Below, one piece after another: positions 28,556 through 37,586 of a stretch of DNA of 64,000 nt. Position 1 is the first letter of the stretch, and every line of letters begins with the position of its first letter. Location: contig NZ_JADQDO010000001.1 of the NCBI RefSeq assembly GCF_015694465.1, positions 558,001 to 622,000 on the forward strand. The letters are read 5' to 3'. The notes below the pieces were generated by a model, which was not told where the DNA came from, did no database searches, and worked only from the letters and a program-made list of their open reading frames with translations. This stretch comes from Microvirga alba (GTDB lineage Bacteria > Pseudomonadota > Alphaproteobacteria > Rhizobiales > Beijerinckiaceae). The position numbers were made by a program, and so were the translations under genes.

Positions 28556-28756
28556 GGGATTCCTTTGGGGTTGGAGATGCGGTTGTATTGTTATCGTATC
28601 ACGATGATGCTGCAGATGGGACCACGCCGTCGCAGGCGCGATCCATTTCGACAGTCATTGAGCCCCGAGCGCCTTGACCAATGCGGGAAGCGTCGCGGCG
28701 GACGCGCCGGACGGCGAATGACAGCGGACAGGGGGCTGCCCGGAGCGTAAGGGGCG

Positions 28757-30520
28757 CTACTGCCCGATGCCCAAATCCTCCCGTCGCTGCGCATCGAGAA
28801 TGGCGGATGCCATGGCGAAGGCGTCTCGGGCGCGAACGCAGCCGATCAGGTTCAGGTGATCCGCCGGATCGATGACGGCGATGGTGGGACGATCGTCGTT
28901 TTGGAAGATGTCGATGAGTTCAGCCAAGGTGGTCTTCGGCGTGACAGCGGGGCTCGTCTCATAGACCAGGTCGGCCGCGACGATCGGGAGCGGCGTCCTC
29001 TCCCCGGCGGCGACCTCCACGAGACTGGGATCGACCAGCCCTGCAAAATCACCATCGAGCGTGTAAACGGCCGTGCCTCTCGCTCCCGCCGTCGAAACGG
29101 CTCGCAGAACATCCTGAAGGTCTGCATTGGCCGCGAGCGAACGCTTCGGCGGCCTGACGAGGTTCGTGATCGGCGATGTCGCCAGCCGCGAAACGTCGTG
29201 GCCTCCCTCAATGGCGAGGCCACGTTGCTGGAAGCGCCACGTCGCGAAGGAATACCCAAACAGACGGTCCGTCAGGAATGAAGCGGTCACCGCGCCGATC
29301 GCGACGACGATGGCCGCATCGAAGTCGCCTGTTGTTTCAAGCACCAGGAAGATCATCGCGAGCGGGCAGCCGATCACGCTGGCGCCCATGGCGGCCATGC
29401 CGATCACGGCGCAGAGCGCCGGATTCAACGGCGGGCCGCCGGGCACCAGAGCACCGATCCAGGCGATGACCTGGCCGAGGAGAGCGCCCATCAGCAGCGA
29501 GGCGCTGAAGAGCCCTCCTCTGAAGCCGCCGCCGAGACTTGCGGGCGATGCAAGCGCTTTCGCGCCAAGCAATCCCAAGGCTTGGGGCCCGACGATGTCG
29601 CCGTTGACGGCATGGTCGATGGCGGCGTGGCCGCTGCCCAGGACGGCGGGGAAGCGGATCGAAAGAAGCGTAAGCACCAGGGCGGCTGCGAGACGACGCA
29701 ATGTTTCGTGCCTGAAAAGGCGCTTGAGAAGACGCTCGACGGCGGTGACGAGAAGCATCACCCCGATGCCCATGAACGCGCAGATGCCTCCCATCAGGAC
29801 CGCGATCGGATAATCGGACCATGAAACCGCCGTCCCCAGGATCAGATCGAACGGCTTCGCCTGCCCGGTCAGCAGCCAGATGGTGATGACGGCGGCGATG
29901 GCGGCAAGACCGATGGGGGCGAGGGTCCGCTTGGAATAGGTTCCAAGCACGAGTTCGAACGCATACAGCATCCCCGCGATGGGTGCGCGGTAGGCTGCGG
30001 CGATGGCTGCTGCCGACCCCGCGCCGACCAGCACCCGCAGATCGGAGCGCGGACGCCCCAGCCTTTTGCCGAGACGGCTGGCGAGGACGGCGCCGAGCTG
30101 CGTGACGGCGGCTTCGATCCCCACGGAGGCTCCGAAAGCGACCGACGCCAGGATCGGGAGAACGACGGCCACTGCATCGTACCACCCCATGCTGCCGCCG
30201 CTGAGCGCGTTAGCCTCAACCGGGTCGATCGGCTGTCGCGTTCTCAAACGGGATGCCGCGCGCGACAGGATGGTGACGAGAATGGCACCGCCGGTCAGCG
30301 CGACGGCAATCCTGAGGAAGGACGCCTGATCGGGCAGGGCGATCCGCCTCTCCGCCGCGAAGCCGAGAGTGGCGCGCTGGGCAAAAATGACGAAGTTCTG
30401 GACGGCGGCGACGATAAGGCCCGTCACCACGCCAAGTCCGGTCGCCAACGCGACAAGCCGAAAGGAGCCCGTAGGCTTTCGCACCGCCGGTACGGGAGAA
30501 AGCCGCCGCTCGGGACTCAT
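28757..30520 (-). CDS. ClC-family chloride channel/transporter with C-terminal CBS domains, divergent selectivity motifs
   Basis: This 587-residue membrane protein has the ClC fold (about ten or more hydrophobic segments, residues 20-440) and a C-terminal cytoplasmic region with two CBS-like motifs (about 455-575). The canonical anion motifs are altered: where GSGIP is expected the protein reads RQPIDPVEANAL (95-106), and where GREGP is expected it reads GIEAAVTQ (134-141), keeping the Glu at 136. The third filter segment region GGGFRGGLFSASLLMG is recognisable. It may carry chloride or another anion. Orientation and neighbours give no clue to regulation. Confidence 0.85.
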   Translation of the reverse strand: MSPERRLSPVPAVRKPTGSFRLVALATGLGVVTGLIVAAVQNFVIFAQRATLGFAAERRIALPDQASFLRIAVALTGGAILVTILSRAASRLRTRQPIDPVEANALSGGSMGWYDAVAVVLPILASVAFGASVGIEAAVTQLGAVLASRLGKRLGRPRSDLRVLVGAGSAAAIAAAYRAPIAGMLYAFELVLGTYSKRTLAPIGLAAIAAVITIWLLTGQAKPFDLILGTAVSWSDYPIAVLMGGICAFMGIGVMLLVTAVERLLKRLFRHETLRRLAAALVLTLLSIRFPAVLGSGHAAIDHAVNGDIVGPQALGLLGAKALASPASLGGGFRGGLFSASLLMGALLGQVIAWIGALVPGGPPLNPALCAVIGMAAMGASVIGCPLAMIFLVLETTGDFDAAIVVAIGAVTASFLTDRLFGYSFATWRFQQRGLAIEGGHDVSRLATSPITNLVRPPKRSLAANADLQDVLRAVSTAGARGTAVYTLDGDFAGLVDPSLVEVAAGERTPLPIVAADLVYETSPAVTPKTTLAELIDIFQNDDRPTIAVIDPADHLNLIGCVRARDAFAMASAILDAQRREDLGIGQ

Positions 30521-30662
30521 GGCGCAGGACCGCCGAAGCTGGTTCTGCGGATCGCTTTGAGATTCCGGTGGTTAATCACGACCAGGGCCTCAGGGCGGTG
30601 GTAGACAACGGATCCGGCAGGAAATTGTTCGGCTCCCTGAAACGCCCCGTCTTTCGCAGGCG

Positions 30663-31973
30663 TCAGGCCGGGTTTTCGAGACTGAAGACGCCCGTCGCCT
30701 CGTCATAGGCCAGCAACTCGGCGTAACGCGCCCAGGCGATCACCGTTCGGAGCGTCTTTTCCGCATAGCCCTCGGACATGGTGTCTTCCAGCTCGCCAAG
30801 AAACCGGCGCGCGGGGGCGCGGTGCGTGGCGCGTTCGTCGAGGATGCGCTTGATGTGCGCGACAAGGGGAACATAGCCAAGCAAGTGTTGCGCGAACAAT
30901 CGTTTACGCTCCTCGATATCGGCGGTGGCGAATTGCCGTCCTGCCGGGGTCAGCACGACATCGCCGCCCTCGACTTCGGCGAAGCGCAGAAGCTGCAAGG
31001 TTTCGGCAATGGGAAACAAGTCGTCGATTTCGAGATGCAGCTCGCTCGCCAGTTCGGGCATGTCGGCTTTTCCATCGTAGGGCTGTCCGTTCACCAGTTC
31101 GACGAGGCCGGCGAGCCGGTTGGTCGAAACGGCCGGCAGGATCATGTTGATCCCGACGCCGGGGAAGGCTCCCTCCCGCGTCAGGCTCGGGGTCTTCAAC
31201 GTCATGCGCGCATAGATATCTTCCACGATGTCGCGGAAGGCGGGGTCCTGACGGTCGCGGGGCTGGGGCAGATCGACTTTGATCTCGGCGACGATGTGGC
31301 CGGGATTCGATGCGAAGACCAGGATGCGGTCGCACATCAGGACAGCCTCCTCGATATTGTGCGTCACCATCAGGATCGACTGGATCGGCAACCTGCCTTC
31401 GAACCAGATGTCGAGCAGGTCGGTGCGCAGCGTCTCGGCGGTGAGGACGTCGAGCGCCGAAAACGGCTCGTCCATCAGCAGGACTTTTGGATGGACCACC
31501 AGCGCCCTGGCCAGGCCCACGCGCTGGCGCATGCCGCCCGACAGCTCTTTCGGATAGGCGCTCTCGAAGCCGTCGAGACCGATCAGGTCGATGGCGGCGA
31601 GAGCGCGGGCGCGGCGCTCGTCGGACGCCATGCCGATGGCCTCGAGGCCGATCTCCACGTTTTCCAGCACCGACAGCCATGGAAAGAGCGCGAAAGACTG
31701 GAACACCATCGCGACTTCGCTCGCAGGACCGGAAACCGGCTTACCGTCGATCTCGACGTTGCCGCCGCTCGGCGGCAGAAGCCCGGAGATGATGCGCAGC
31801 AGGGTCGATTTTCCGGAGCCGGACCTCCCGAGAAGGGCGACGATCTCGTTCTCCTTCAGGCAGAGGTTCACGTCGTCGAGCACGAGCAGGTCGCTCACGC
31901 TGCCCTTGTGATAAAGGTGCCGGAGATGCTCGACCCGGACGAGAGGGCGATCGGACATCATGGAAGCATCCAT
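30663..31973 (-). CDS. ABC transporter ATPase with C-terminal AAA-associated domain (nitrate/sulfonate/taurine-type)
   Basis: This 436-residue protein has an ABC domain in residues 1 to about 260 (Walker A LLGRSGSGKST, signature LSGGMRQRVGLARAL, Walker B VLLMDEPFSALD) closely like the NrtD/SsuB/TauB group. Its remaining 170 residues match the AAA-associated C-terminal domain seen in some of these ATPases, thought to be regulatory. It lies 12 bases downstream of a double permease on the same strand, and the two almost certainly form one importer. No periplasmic binding protein is present in the vicinity. The substrate is unknown. Confidence 0.9.
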   Translation of the reverse strand: MDASMMSDRPLVRVEHLRHLYHKGSVSDLLVLDDVNLCLKENEIVALLGRSGSGKSTLLRIISGLLPPSGGNVEIDGKPVSGPASEVAMVFQSFALFPWLSVLENVEIGLEAIGMASDERRARALAAIDLIGLDGFESAYPKELSGGMRQRVGLARALVVHPKVLLMDEPFSALDVLTAETLRTDLLDIWFEGRLPIQSILMVTHNIEEAVLMCDRILVFASNPGHIVAEIKVDLPQPRDRQDPAFRDIVEDIYARMTLKTPSLTREGAFPGVGINMILPAVSTNRLAGLVELVNGQPYDGKADMPELASELHLEIDDLFPIAETLQLLRFAEVEGGDVVLTPAGRQFATADIEERKRLFAQHLLGYVPLVAHIKRILDERATHRAPARRFLGELEDTMSEGYAEKTLRTVIAWARYAELLAYDEATGVFSLENPA

Positions 31974-31985
31974 GGCCTTTTTCCC

Positions 31986-33749
31986 TTAATCGAGACGCAG
32001 GCGTCGCTCGGCAAAGCGGTAGAGCGGACGCCAGAGAACCTGATTCAAGATGACGACAAAAGCCGACATCACCGCGACTCCCAGCACAACGCGGGGAAAA
32101 TCGCCCGCATCGGTCGCCTTGGCGATGTAGGCGCCAAGGCCCGCCGCCTGAAGCTTGACGTCGCCCCAACTCGCCACTTCCGCCACGATGCTGGCGTTCC
32201 ACGATCCGCCCGATGCGGTAAGCGCTCCCGTGACGAAATAGGGGAAGATCCCCGGCAGCATGACCCTTCGCCACCAATGCCAGCGCCGGAGGTGGAAGAT
32301 GGTGGAAACCTCCCGCAGATCAGTCGGAAACGCGCTTGCGCCGGCAATGACGTTGAAGAGGATGTACCATTGGGTCCCCAGGATCATCAGGGGAGAGAGC
32401 CAGATGTTCGGGTCAAGCCGGAACGCCACGATGGTGACCACTACGAACGGGAACAGCACGTTGGCCGGGAAGGCAGCCAGGAACTGTGCCACGGGCTGGA
32501 CCCGCTCGGCGACGACCGGACGGAGCCCGATCCAAACACCGATCGGAACCCAGATCAGGCTCGCGAGCGCGATCAGGATCGCCACCCGCAGAAGCGTGAG
32601 GGCGCCGAGCGTCACGGCCTGCCTCAGATCATCCCAGGACAGCGTGGCGCCGACGTAGTCGGCAATCAGCCAGAGCATATAGGCGGTCCCGGACATGATG
32701 AGAACGATCCAGAGGACATCGATCACGCGTCCGACAGTGGGGGCGGGCTTCAATTGAACGGGCGGACGATCGGGCAATCTGATCCGGCCGATCAGGCCGC
32801 CAATGCTCGCAAACAGCAATGAGATCGGGAGCATCAAACGGCGCATGAGGTGGGTTCGGCGCACCAGGTCGTAGACCCATGAACGCGGCCTCTGCTGGGC
32901 GGCGGTCTGCTCGGAGCGGAATTTATCCGCCCAGGCCACAATAGGACGAAACACGAGCTGATCGTAAAGCAGGATGACGATGGCGATAGCGACGACGGCA
33001 AGGGCGATCGCGCGGAGGTCCTTGTGTTCGATCGCGACGGCGAGCCATGCGCCGATGCCCGGAAGAAGGATCTTTGTGTCGCCGACCGAGATCGCCTCCG
33101 AGGCGACGACGAAGAACCAGCTTCCCGACATGGACATCATGGCATTCCAGACCAGTCCCGGCGCGGCGAAGGGCGCTTCAAGACGCCAGAAACGCAGCCA
33201 GGGCGAGAGCCGGAAATGACGGGCGACTTCATCCAAATCGCGGGGCACAGTCCTGAGGGATTGGTAGAATGAAAAGGCCATGTTCCAGGCTTGCGCGGTG
33301 AAAATAGCGAAGATCGCGGCAAGTTCTGCGCCTAGCTGGCTGCCAGGAAAGAGACCGAGGAAGAAAACGACAGTGAAGGTCAGGAAGCCCAGGACAGGGA
33401 CAGATTGCAGAATATCGAGCGCCGGGATGATGACCAGCTCGGCCTTGCGGCTCTTGGCGGCGAGCGTCGCAACCGTGAAGGTGAAAAGAAGCGACGCGCC
33501 CATGGCGGCAAACATGCGCAGCGTCGTGCGCAGCGCGTAGTCCGGGAGGAGCGACGGATCGAGCGACACCGGAGAAATATCGAGCTGAGTCAACGGCGCT
33601 CGCATTTCCCGCGCGCCGTGGACCATCGCGACGCCGATGCCAACGATGATCGCGAAGGCAACCAGATCGTAGAAATTCGGGCGAAGGTTGGAGGTGTCTA
33701 TGCCGAGAGGTTTGCGGGCTGCTGCGTCCAGGATAGGGCGGGTGTGCAT
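31986..33749 (-). CDS. ABC transporter double permease (two fused permease domains)
   Basis: This 587-residue protein contains two tandem binding-protein-dependent permease domains. The first has its ATPase-contact loop near residue 170 (DEVARHFRLSPWLRFW), the second near residue 480 (REVSTIFHLRRWHWWRR), so one polypeptide supplies both halves of the channel. Family resemblance is to nitrate/sulfonate/taurine permeases. The start at 33749 is chosen because GGAGGGGAGAT lies directly upstream; the frame is open 22 codons further. The ATPase gene follows at 12 bases. The nearly 200 bases upstream, before the TetR gene end, show no further features. Confidence 0.88.
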   Translation of the reverse strand: MHTRPILDAAARKPLGIDTSNLRPNFYDLVAFAIIVGIGVAMVHGAREMRAPLTQLDISPVSLDPSLLPDYALRTTLRMFAAMGASLLFTFTVATLAAKSRKAELVIIPALDILQSVPVLGFLTFTVVFFLGLFPGSQLGAELAAIFAIFTAQAWNMAFSFYQSLRTVPRDLDEVARHFRLSPWLRFWRLEAPFAAPGLVWNAMMSMSGSWFFVVASEAISVGDTKILLPGIGAWLAVAIEHKDLRAIALAVVAIAIVILLYDQLVFRPIVAWADKFRSEQTAAQQRPRSWVYDLVRRTHLMRRLMLPISLLFASIGGLIGRIRLPDRPPVQLKPAPTVGRVIDVLWIVLIMSGTAYMLWLIADYVGATLSWDDLRQAVTLGALTLLRVAILIALASLIWVPIGVWIGLRPVVAERVQPVAQFLAAFPANVLFPFVVVTIVAFRLDPNIWLSPLMILGTQWYILFNVIAGASAFPTDLREVSTIFHLRRWHWWRRVMLPGIFPYFVTGALTASGGSWNASIVAEVASWGDVKLQAAGLGAYIAKATDAGDFPRVVLGVAVMSAFVVILNQVLWRPLYRFAERRLRLD

Positions 33750-33946
33750 ATCTCCCCTCCTGTCGATCGGTATCGGCGACAACGTTGAGCCGGCAGAGCC
33801 CGCCGGCTGGATCATCGCCCGAGCATGTCACCCGGCATTGCATCGGTCCGTTGCATAGTCCGCCGTCAGGGACCGGCGGTCGGCGCTGTCACAGCTGAAG
33901 TGTTCTTCGCCGTGGCTGCGTCAAGGGAAGTGCCTGCACTCGCGGC

Positions 33947-34600
33947 TTACCTCGCTCCGTAGGCCGCGAAGAACACGCGCAGGGCGTTCTCGACGTTGCG
34001 GGCGATTTCCTCCTCGGTCGGCGGGCCTCCCGCCGCGAAGAGGAGGCGGCGCATCATGCCAGATTGGCAGAGATCGAGGAAATGCTGGGCAGCAATGCTG
34101 GTATCCTCGATGCTGAGCCGCCCGGCTTTGACCTGCTTGTCGAAATACGCGCCAAGCCGCGCTGCCCCCTGGCAAGGGCCTGCCTCGAAGAAGATCTGGC
34201 CGATACGGGGGAATTTTTCCGCCGCGCCGATCACCATGCGCACGGAGGAGATGTGCTCCGGCTTACCCATGAGGCTGAGGTAGCTATGGCCCAGGCGATA
34301 CAAAACGCCGCGGACGTCGGGATCGTCGGCGTCGAGCGTGAACAGGACTTCCGCCAGACCGCGCTTCTCTTCCGCCGTCAGGGCCTCGAACAGCATCTCC
34401 TTGCTGTCGAAGTAGACATAGAGGGTGCCCTTGGAGACGCCCGCCGCCTTGGCAATCTCGCCCATGCTGGCTCCGTCGAAGCCCTGTGCGAGAAAGACAT
34501 GCCGCGCACCATCCAGAATCTGGCGTCGCTTGGAGCTCTCCAGCCCGCCTTCCGCTGTCGTGATCTCGACCTGCGAATGGAAATCCTGCGTTTCAGACAT
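33947..34600 (-). CDS. TetR/AcrR-family repressor of the adjacent efflux pair
   Basis: This 217-residue regulator has an N-terminal TetR helix-turn-helix at about residues 25-70 (RRQILDGARHVFLAQGFDGAS, then MGEIAKAAGVSKGTLYVYF in outline) and an all-helical ligand domain. It is divergent from an EmrAB-type efflux operon. Two copies of an inverted repeat (TGACCGAAC, one base, GTTCGGTCA) lie between them, the usual arrangement for a repressor that controls itself and the pump. The inducer is unknown. Confidence 0.9.
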   Translation of the reverse strand: MSETQDFHSQVEITTAEGGLESSKRRQILDGARHVFLAQGFDGASMGEIAKAAGVSKGTLYVYFDSKEMLFEALTAEEKRGLAEVLFTLDADDPDVRGVLYRLGHSYLSLMGKPEHISSVRMVIGAAEKFPRIGQIFFEAGPCQGAARLGAYFDKQVKAGRLSIEDTSIAAQHFLDLCQSGMMRRLLFAAGGPPTEEEIARNVENALRVFFAAYGAR

Positions 34601-34625
34601 GTGCGTTTTATCACATCAAAGCTAT

Positions 34626-34644
34626 TGACCGAACCGTTCAGTCA
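34626..34644. promoter_or_regulatory. Probable TetR operator 1, overlapping a candidate -35
   Basis: A 9+1+9 inverted repeat, TGACCGAAC C GTTCAGTCA, has one mismatch. The sequence TTGACC (34625-34630), 17 bases, CATATA (34648-34653) is a possible plus-strand promoter for the efflux operon, so a bound repressor would cover its -35. Confidence 0.75.
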
Positions 34645-34690
34645 AATCATATAGTCGCTTCATTCAGTTTGTGCTAGGCCTCACGTATGG

Positions 34691-34709
34691 TGACCGAACG
34701 GTTCGGTCA
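34691..34709. promoter_or_regulatory. Probable TetR operator 2
   Basis: A perfect 9+1+9 inverted repeat, TGACCGAAC G GTTCGGTCA, is the second copy of the operator, 65 bases from the first and about 30 bases before the HlyD start. Confidence 0.8.
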
Positions 34710-34741
34710 AGAGACGGTTTTGCGGCCACGGGGATTTTGGA

Positions 34742-35947
34742 ATGGCTTACCGGGAAGAATTCGCGAAAGCGGACGGGGCGGGGTCCGCCATGGAAGGCAA
34801 GGCCCCCGATCTCCCGCCCGGGAACGCAGTCGGAAATGCCGAGGCTCCCGTCGTCTCTCATCCGCCTAAAGCGGCCAAGCGCAAGCTCGGCAAGAAGCCG
34901 GTGATCTTCGCCGTTCTCGGCGCGGCGCTCGCTTTCGGTGCATATGAGGGCGTCCACTGGTTCACGACCGGCCGGTTTCTGGTTTCGACGGACGACGCCT
35001 ATGTCCAGGCTGACATCACGATCCTGTCGGCCAAGGTGTCCGGTTATGTCGCCTCGCTTGCGGTGAGCAACAACCAGAGCGTCAAGGCGGGCGATCTGAT
35101 CGCCAAGATCGATGACGGCGACTACCGCCTGGCCTTGCAATCGGCCAAGGACAAGCTCGCGACGCAGGCCAGCACCATCGTCCGCATCGGTCGCCAGATC
35201 GAGGCGGCCAAAGCGACGGTCGCCCAGACCCAGGCACAGATCGCGGCCGCGCAAGCGGATGCGGAACGTGCCGAGGCGGATTATTCGCGCCAACTCCAGC
35301 TCTCGCAGGCGAACTATGCCAGCAAGGCGACTCTCGACGCGGCCAAAGCGGCCCGCGACCGTTCCGATGCGAACGTGAAGAGCGCCGAGGCCGCCTCCGC
35401 GGCCGCGCAGGCGAATGTGGCGGTTCTCTCAGCACAGCAGATCGAAGGGCAACGTCTCGCGGCTGAATTGCAGACTGCCGTCGACAAGGCCGAGCGCGAT
35501 CTCTCGTTCACGGAAATCCGTGCGCCGGCCGATGGTGTCGTCGGCAACAAGGCTGCCGAGGTTGGCACGTTCGTGCAGCCTGGCGCGCGTCTGGCCGCGC
35601 TCGTGCCGCTTGCCAATGTCCACGTGGACGCCAATTTCAAGGAAACGCAGCTTGCGCGCGTGAAACCCGGCCAGAAGGTCCACCTTGAGGTCGATGCCTT
35701 CCCGAACGCCGACATTGTCGGAACGGTCGAGAGCGTGTCTCCTGCCGCCGGCGCGGTCTTCAGCTTGCTGCCGCCGGAAAACGCGACCGGCAACTTCACC
35801 AAGATCGTCCAGCGCGTGCCGGTTCGCGTGAGGGTCAGCCCGGATGTCGCGCAGCAGGGTTTGCTGCGCCCTGGCATGTCGGTCGTCGTCAGTGTGGACA
35901 CGCGCAGCGACGCGCAATCCGCGAAGACCGCGAGCCTCAAAGAGTAA
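34742..35947 (+). CDS. HlyD/EmrA-type periplasmic adaptor of an efflux pump
   Basis: This 401-residue membrane-fusion protein has a cytoplasmic N-terminus, one membrane helix (about residues 52-72), the lipoyl half-motif STDDAYVQADITILSAKVSG, a long alanine-rich coiled coil (about 125-255) and the second lipoyl/barrel part (FTEIRAPADGVVG). Such proteins connect an inner-membrane pump to an outer-membrane channel. GGGGA lies 8 bases before the ATG. The MFS pump follows after 6 bases. No outer-membrane factor gene is next to them. Confidence 0.93.
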   Translation: MAYREEFAKADGAGSAMEGKAPDLPPGNAVGNAEAPVVSHPPKAAKRKLGKKPVIFAVLGAALAFGAYEGVHWFTTGRFLVSTDDAYVQADITILSAKVSGYVASLAVSNNQSVKAGDLIAKIDDGDYRLALQSAKDKLATQASTIVRIGRQIEAAKATVAQTQAQIAAAQADAERAEADYSRQLQLSQANYASKATLDAAKAARDRSDANVKSAEAASAAAQANVAVLSAQQIEGQRLAAELQTAVDKAERDLSFTEIRAPADGVVGNKAAEVGTFVQPGARLAALVPLANVHVDANFKETQLARVKPGQKVHLEVDAFPNADIVGTVESVSPAAGAVFSLLPPENATGNFTKIVQRVPVRVRVSPDVAQQGLLRPGMSVVVSVDTRSDAQSAKTASLKE

Positions 35948-35953
35948 GATCCC

Positions 35954-37552
35954 ATGGCCGCATCCGCCGCCATCGCCGGCAAGCCGTCAGGCCCTGTGCC
36001 GATCGCGAAGTCCGCGCCGCTCGACCGGCGTCGCACGTTCGCGTTCTTCTGCATGGTCTTCGGCATGTTCATGGCGATCCTGGACATCCAGATCGTTTCG
36101 GCCTCGCTGGCGGAGATCCAGGCGGGTCTGTCCGCCTCGTCGGATGAAATCTCCTGGGTGCAGACGAGCTACCTGATCGCGGAAGTGATCATGATTCCGT
36201 TGTCCGGCACCCTGTCGCGGGTGCTCTCGACACGGTGGATGTTCGTCATCGCATCGGGTGGCTTCACGCTCATGAGCTTCATGTGCGCGACCTCGACTTC
36301 CATCGAGCAGATGATCGTCTGGCGCGCCCTTCAAGGCTTCATCGGCGGCGGCATGATCCCGACCGTCTTCGCATCGGCCTTCACCATCTTCCCGCCGGAG
36401 AAGCGGCCCGTCATCTCGCCGATCATCGGTCTCGTCGCGACGTTGGCGCCGACCATCGGCCCGACCATCGGCGGCTATCTCACCGATCTGTTTTCCTGGC
36501 ACTGGCTGTTTCTGGTCAACATCGTGCCCGGCATCTTCGTCACGGTTTCGACCTATCTGCTGGTCGACTTCGACGAGCCGAACTTCGACCTGTTCAAGAC
36601 CTTCGACTGGGCGGGCTTGGCCTTCATGGCGCTCTTTCTCGGCAGCCTCGAATACGTGCTGGAGGAGGGGCCTATCAACGACTGGTTCCAGGATGAGGTG
36701 GTGCTCGTTCTGACGGTTCTGTGCGTTGCCTCGGCGCTTGCGTTCTTCTACCGGGCGTTCAGTGCGAAACATCCGATCGTGGACCTGCGCGCCTTCACCG
36801 ACCGCAACTTCATGGCCGGTTCCGGGTTCAGTTTCGTCATGGGCATCGGCCTCTACGGGCTGACCTATCTCTACCCTGTCTATCTCGGTCGGGTGAGGGG
36901 ATATTCATCGCTGCAGATCGGCGAGACCATGTTCGTCTCGGGCGCGTGCATGTTCCTCATGGCCCCCATCGCCGGCATGCTGTCGCGCAAGCTCGATCCG
37001 CGCGTCATGATGGGCATCGGCTTTGCCTCCTTCGCGTTCGGCACATGGATGATGTCCGGCCTGACCAAGGATTGGGACTTCTGGGAGCTTTTCCTGCCCC
37101 AGATCTTCCGTGGCGTCGGTCTGATGATCTGCATGGTGCCGATCAACAACATTGCGCTGGGCACATTGCCGCCCGACCGGATCAAGAACGCATCGGGCCT
37201 TTACAACCTGACCCGTAATCTCGGCGGCGCGGTGGGGCTCGCGCTCATCAACACGCTCATCAACAACCGCTGGGATCTGCATCTCCTGCGCTTGCGTGAG
37301 AACGTGAATTGGGGGAGCTCGACTGCGGTCGAGACCCTCAACAACATGACCATGAAGTTTCAGAGCCTCGGCTCAGACGCCAATCTGGCAGCGATCAAGA
37401 CCATGTCGAGGATGGTTCGGAAGGAAGCCCTGGTGATGGCTTTTGCGGATGTCTTCCTGTTGCTGACCTTGCTTTTCCTCGCGCTGATCCTGGCGCTCCC
37501 CTTCATCAAGAAGCCCCGCGCAGCGCCGGCTGGAGGAGGGGGCGGACATTAA
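35954..37552 (+). CDS. EmrB/QacA-type drug efflux transporter (MFS DHA2)
   Basis: This 532-residue inner-membrane protein has the 14-helix layout of the DHA2 drug:proton antiporters. The early LDIQIVSASLAEIQAGL and the WVQTSYLIAEVIMIPLSG segment are characteristic of EmrB. It lies 6 bases after the adaptor gene and is controlled with it from the TetR operators. The substrate is likely a hydrophobic toxic compound, but nothing in the sequence names it. Confidence 0.93.
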   Translation: MAASAAIAGKPSGPVPIAKSAPLDRRRTFAFFCMVFGMFMAILDIQIVSASLAEIQAGLSASSDEISWVQTSYLIAEVIMIPLSGTLSRVLSTRWMFVIASGGFTLMSFMCATSTSIEQMIVWRALQGFIGGGMIPTVFASAFTIFPPEKRPVISPIIGLVATLAPTIGPTIGGYLTDLFSWHWLFLVNIVPGIFVTVSTYLLVDFDEPNFDLFKTFDWAGLAFMALFLGSLEYVLEEGPINDWFQDEVVLVLTVLCVASALAFFYRAFSAKHPIVDLRAFTDRNFMAGSGFSFVMGIGLYGLTYLYPVYLGRVRGYSSLQIGETMFVSGACMFLMAPIAGMLSRKLDPRVMMGIGFASFAFGTWMMSGLTKDWDFWELFLPQIFRGVGLMICMVPINNIALGTLPPDRIKNASGLYNLTRNLGGAVGLALINTLINNRWDLHLLRLRENVNWGSSTAVETLNNMTMKFQSLGSDANLAAIKTMSRMVRKEALVMAFADVFLLLTLLFLALILALPFIKKPRAAPAGGGGGH

Positions 37553-37586
37553 CACTGGATCCGTTATGGATTTCGGTGCTGCCTCC

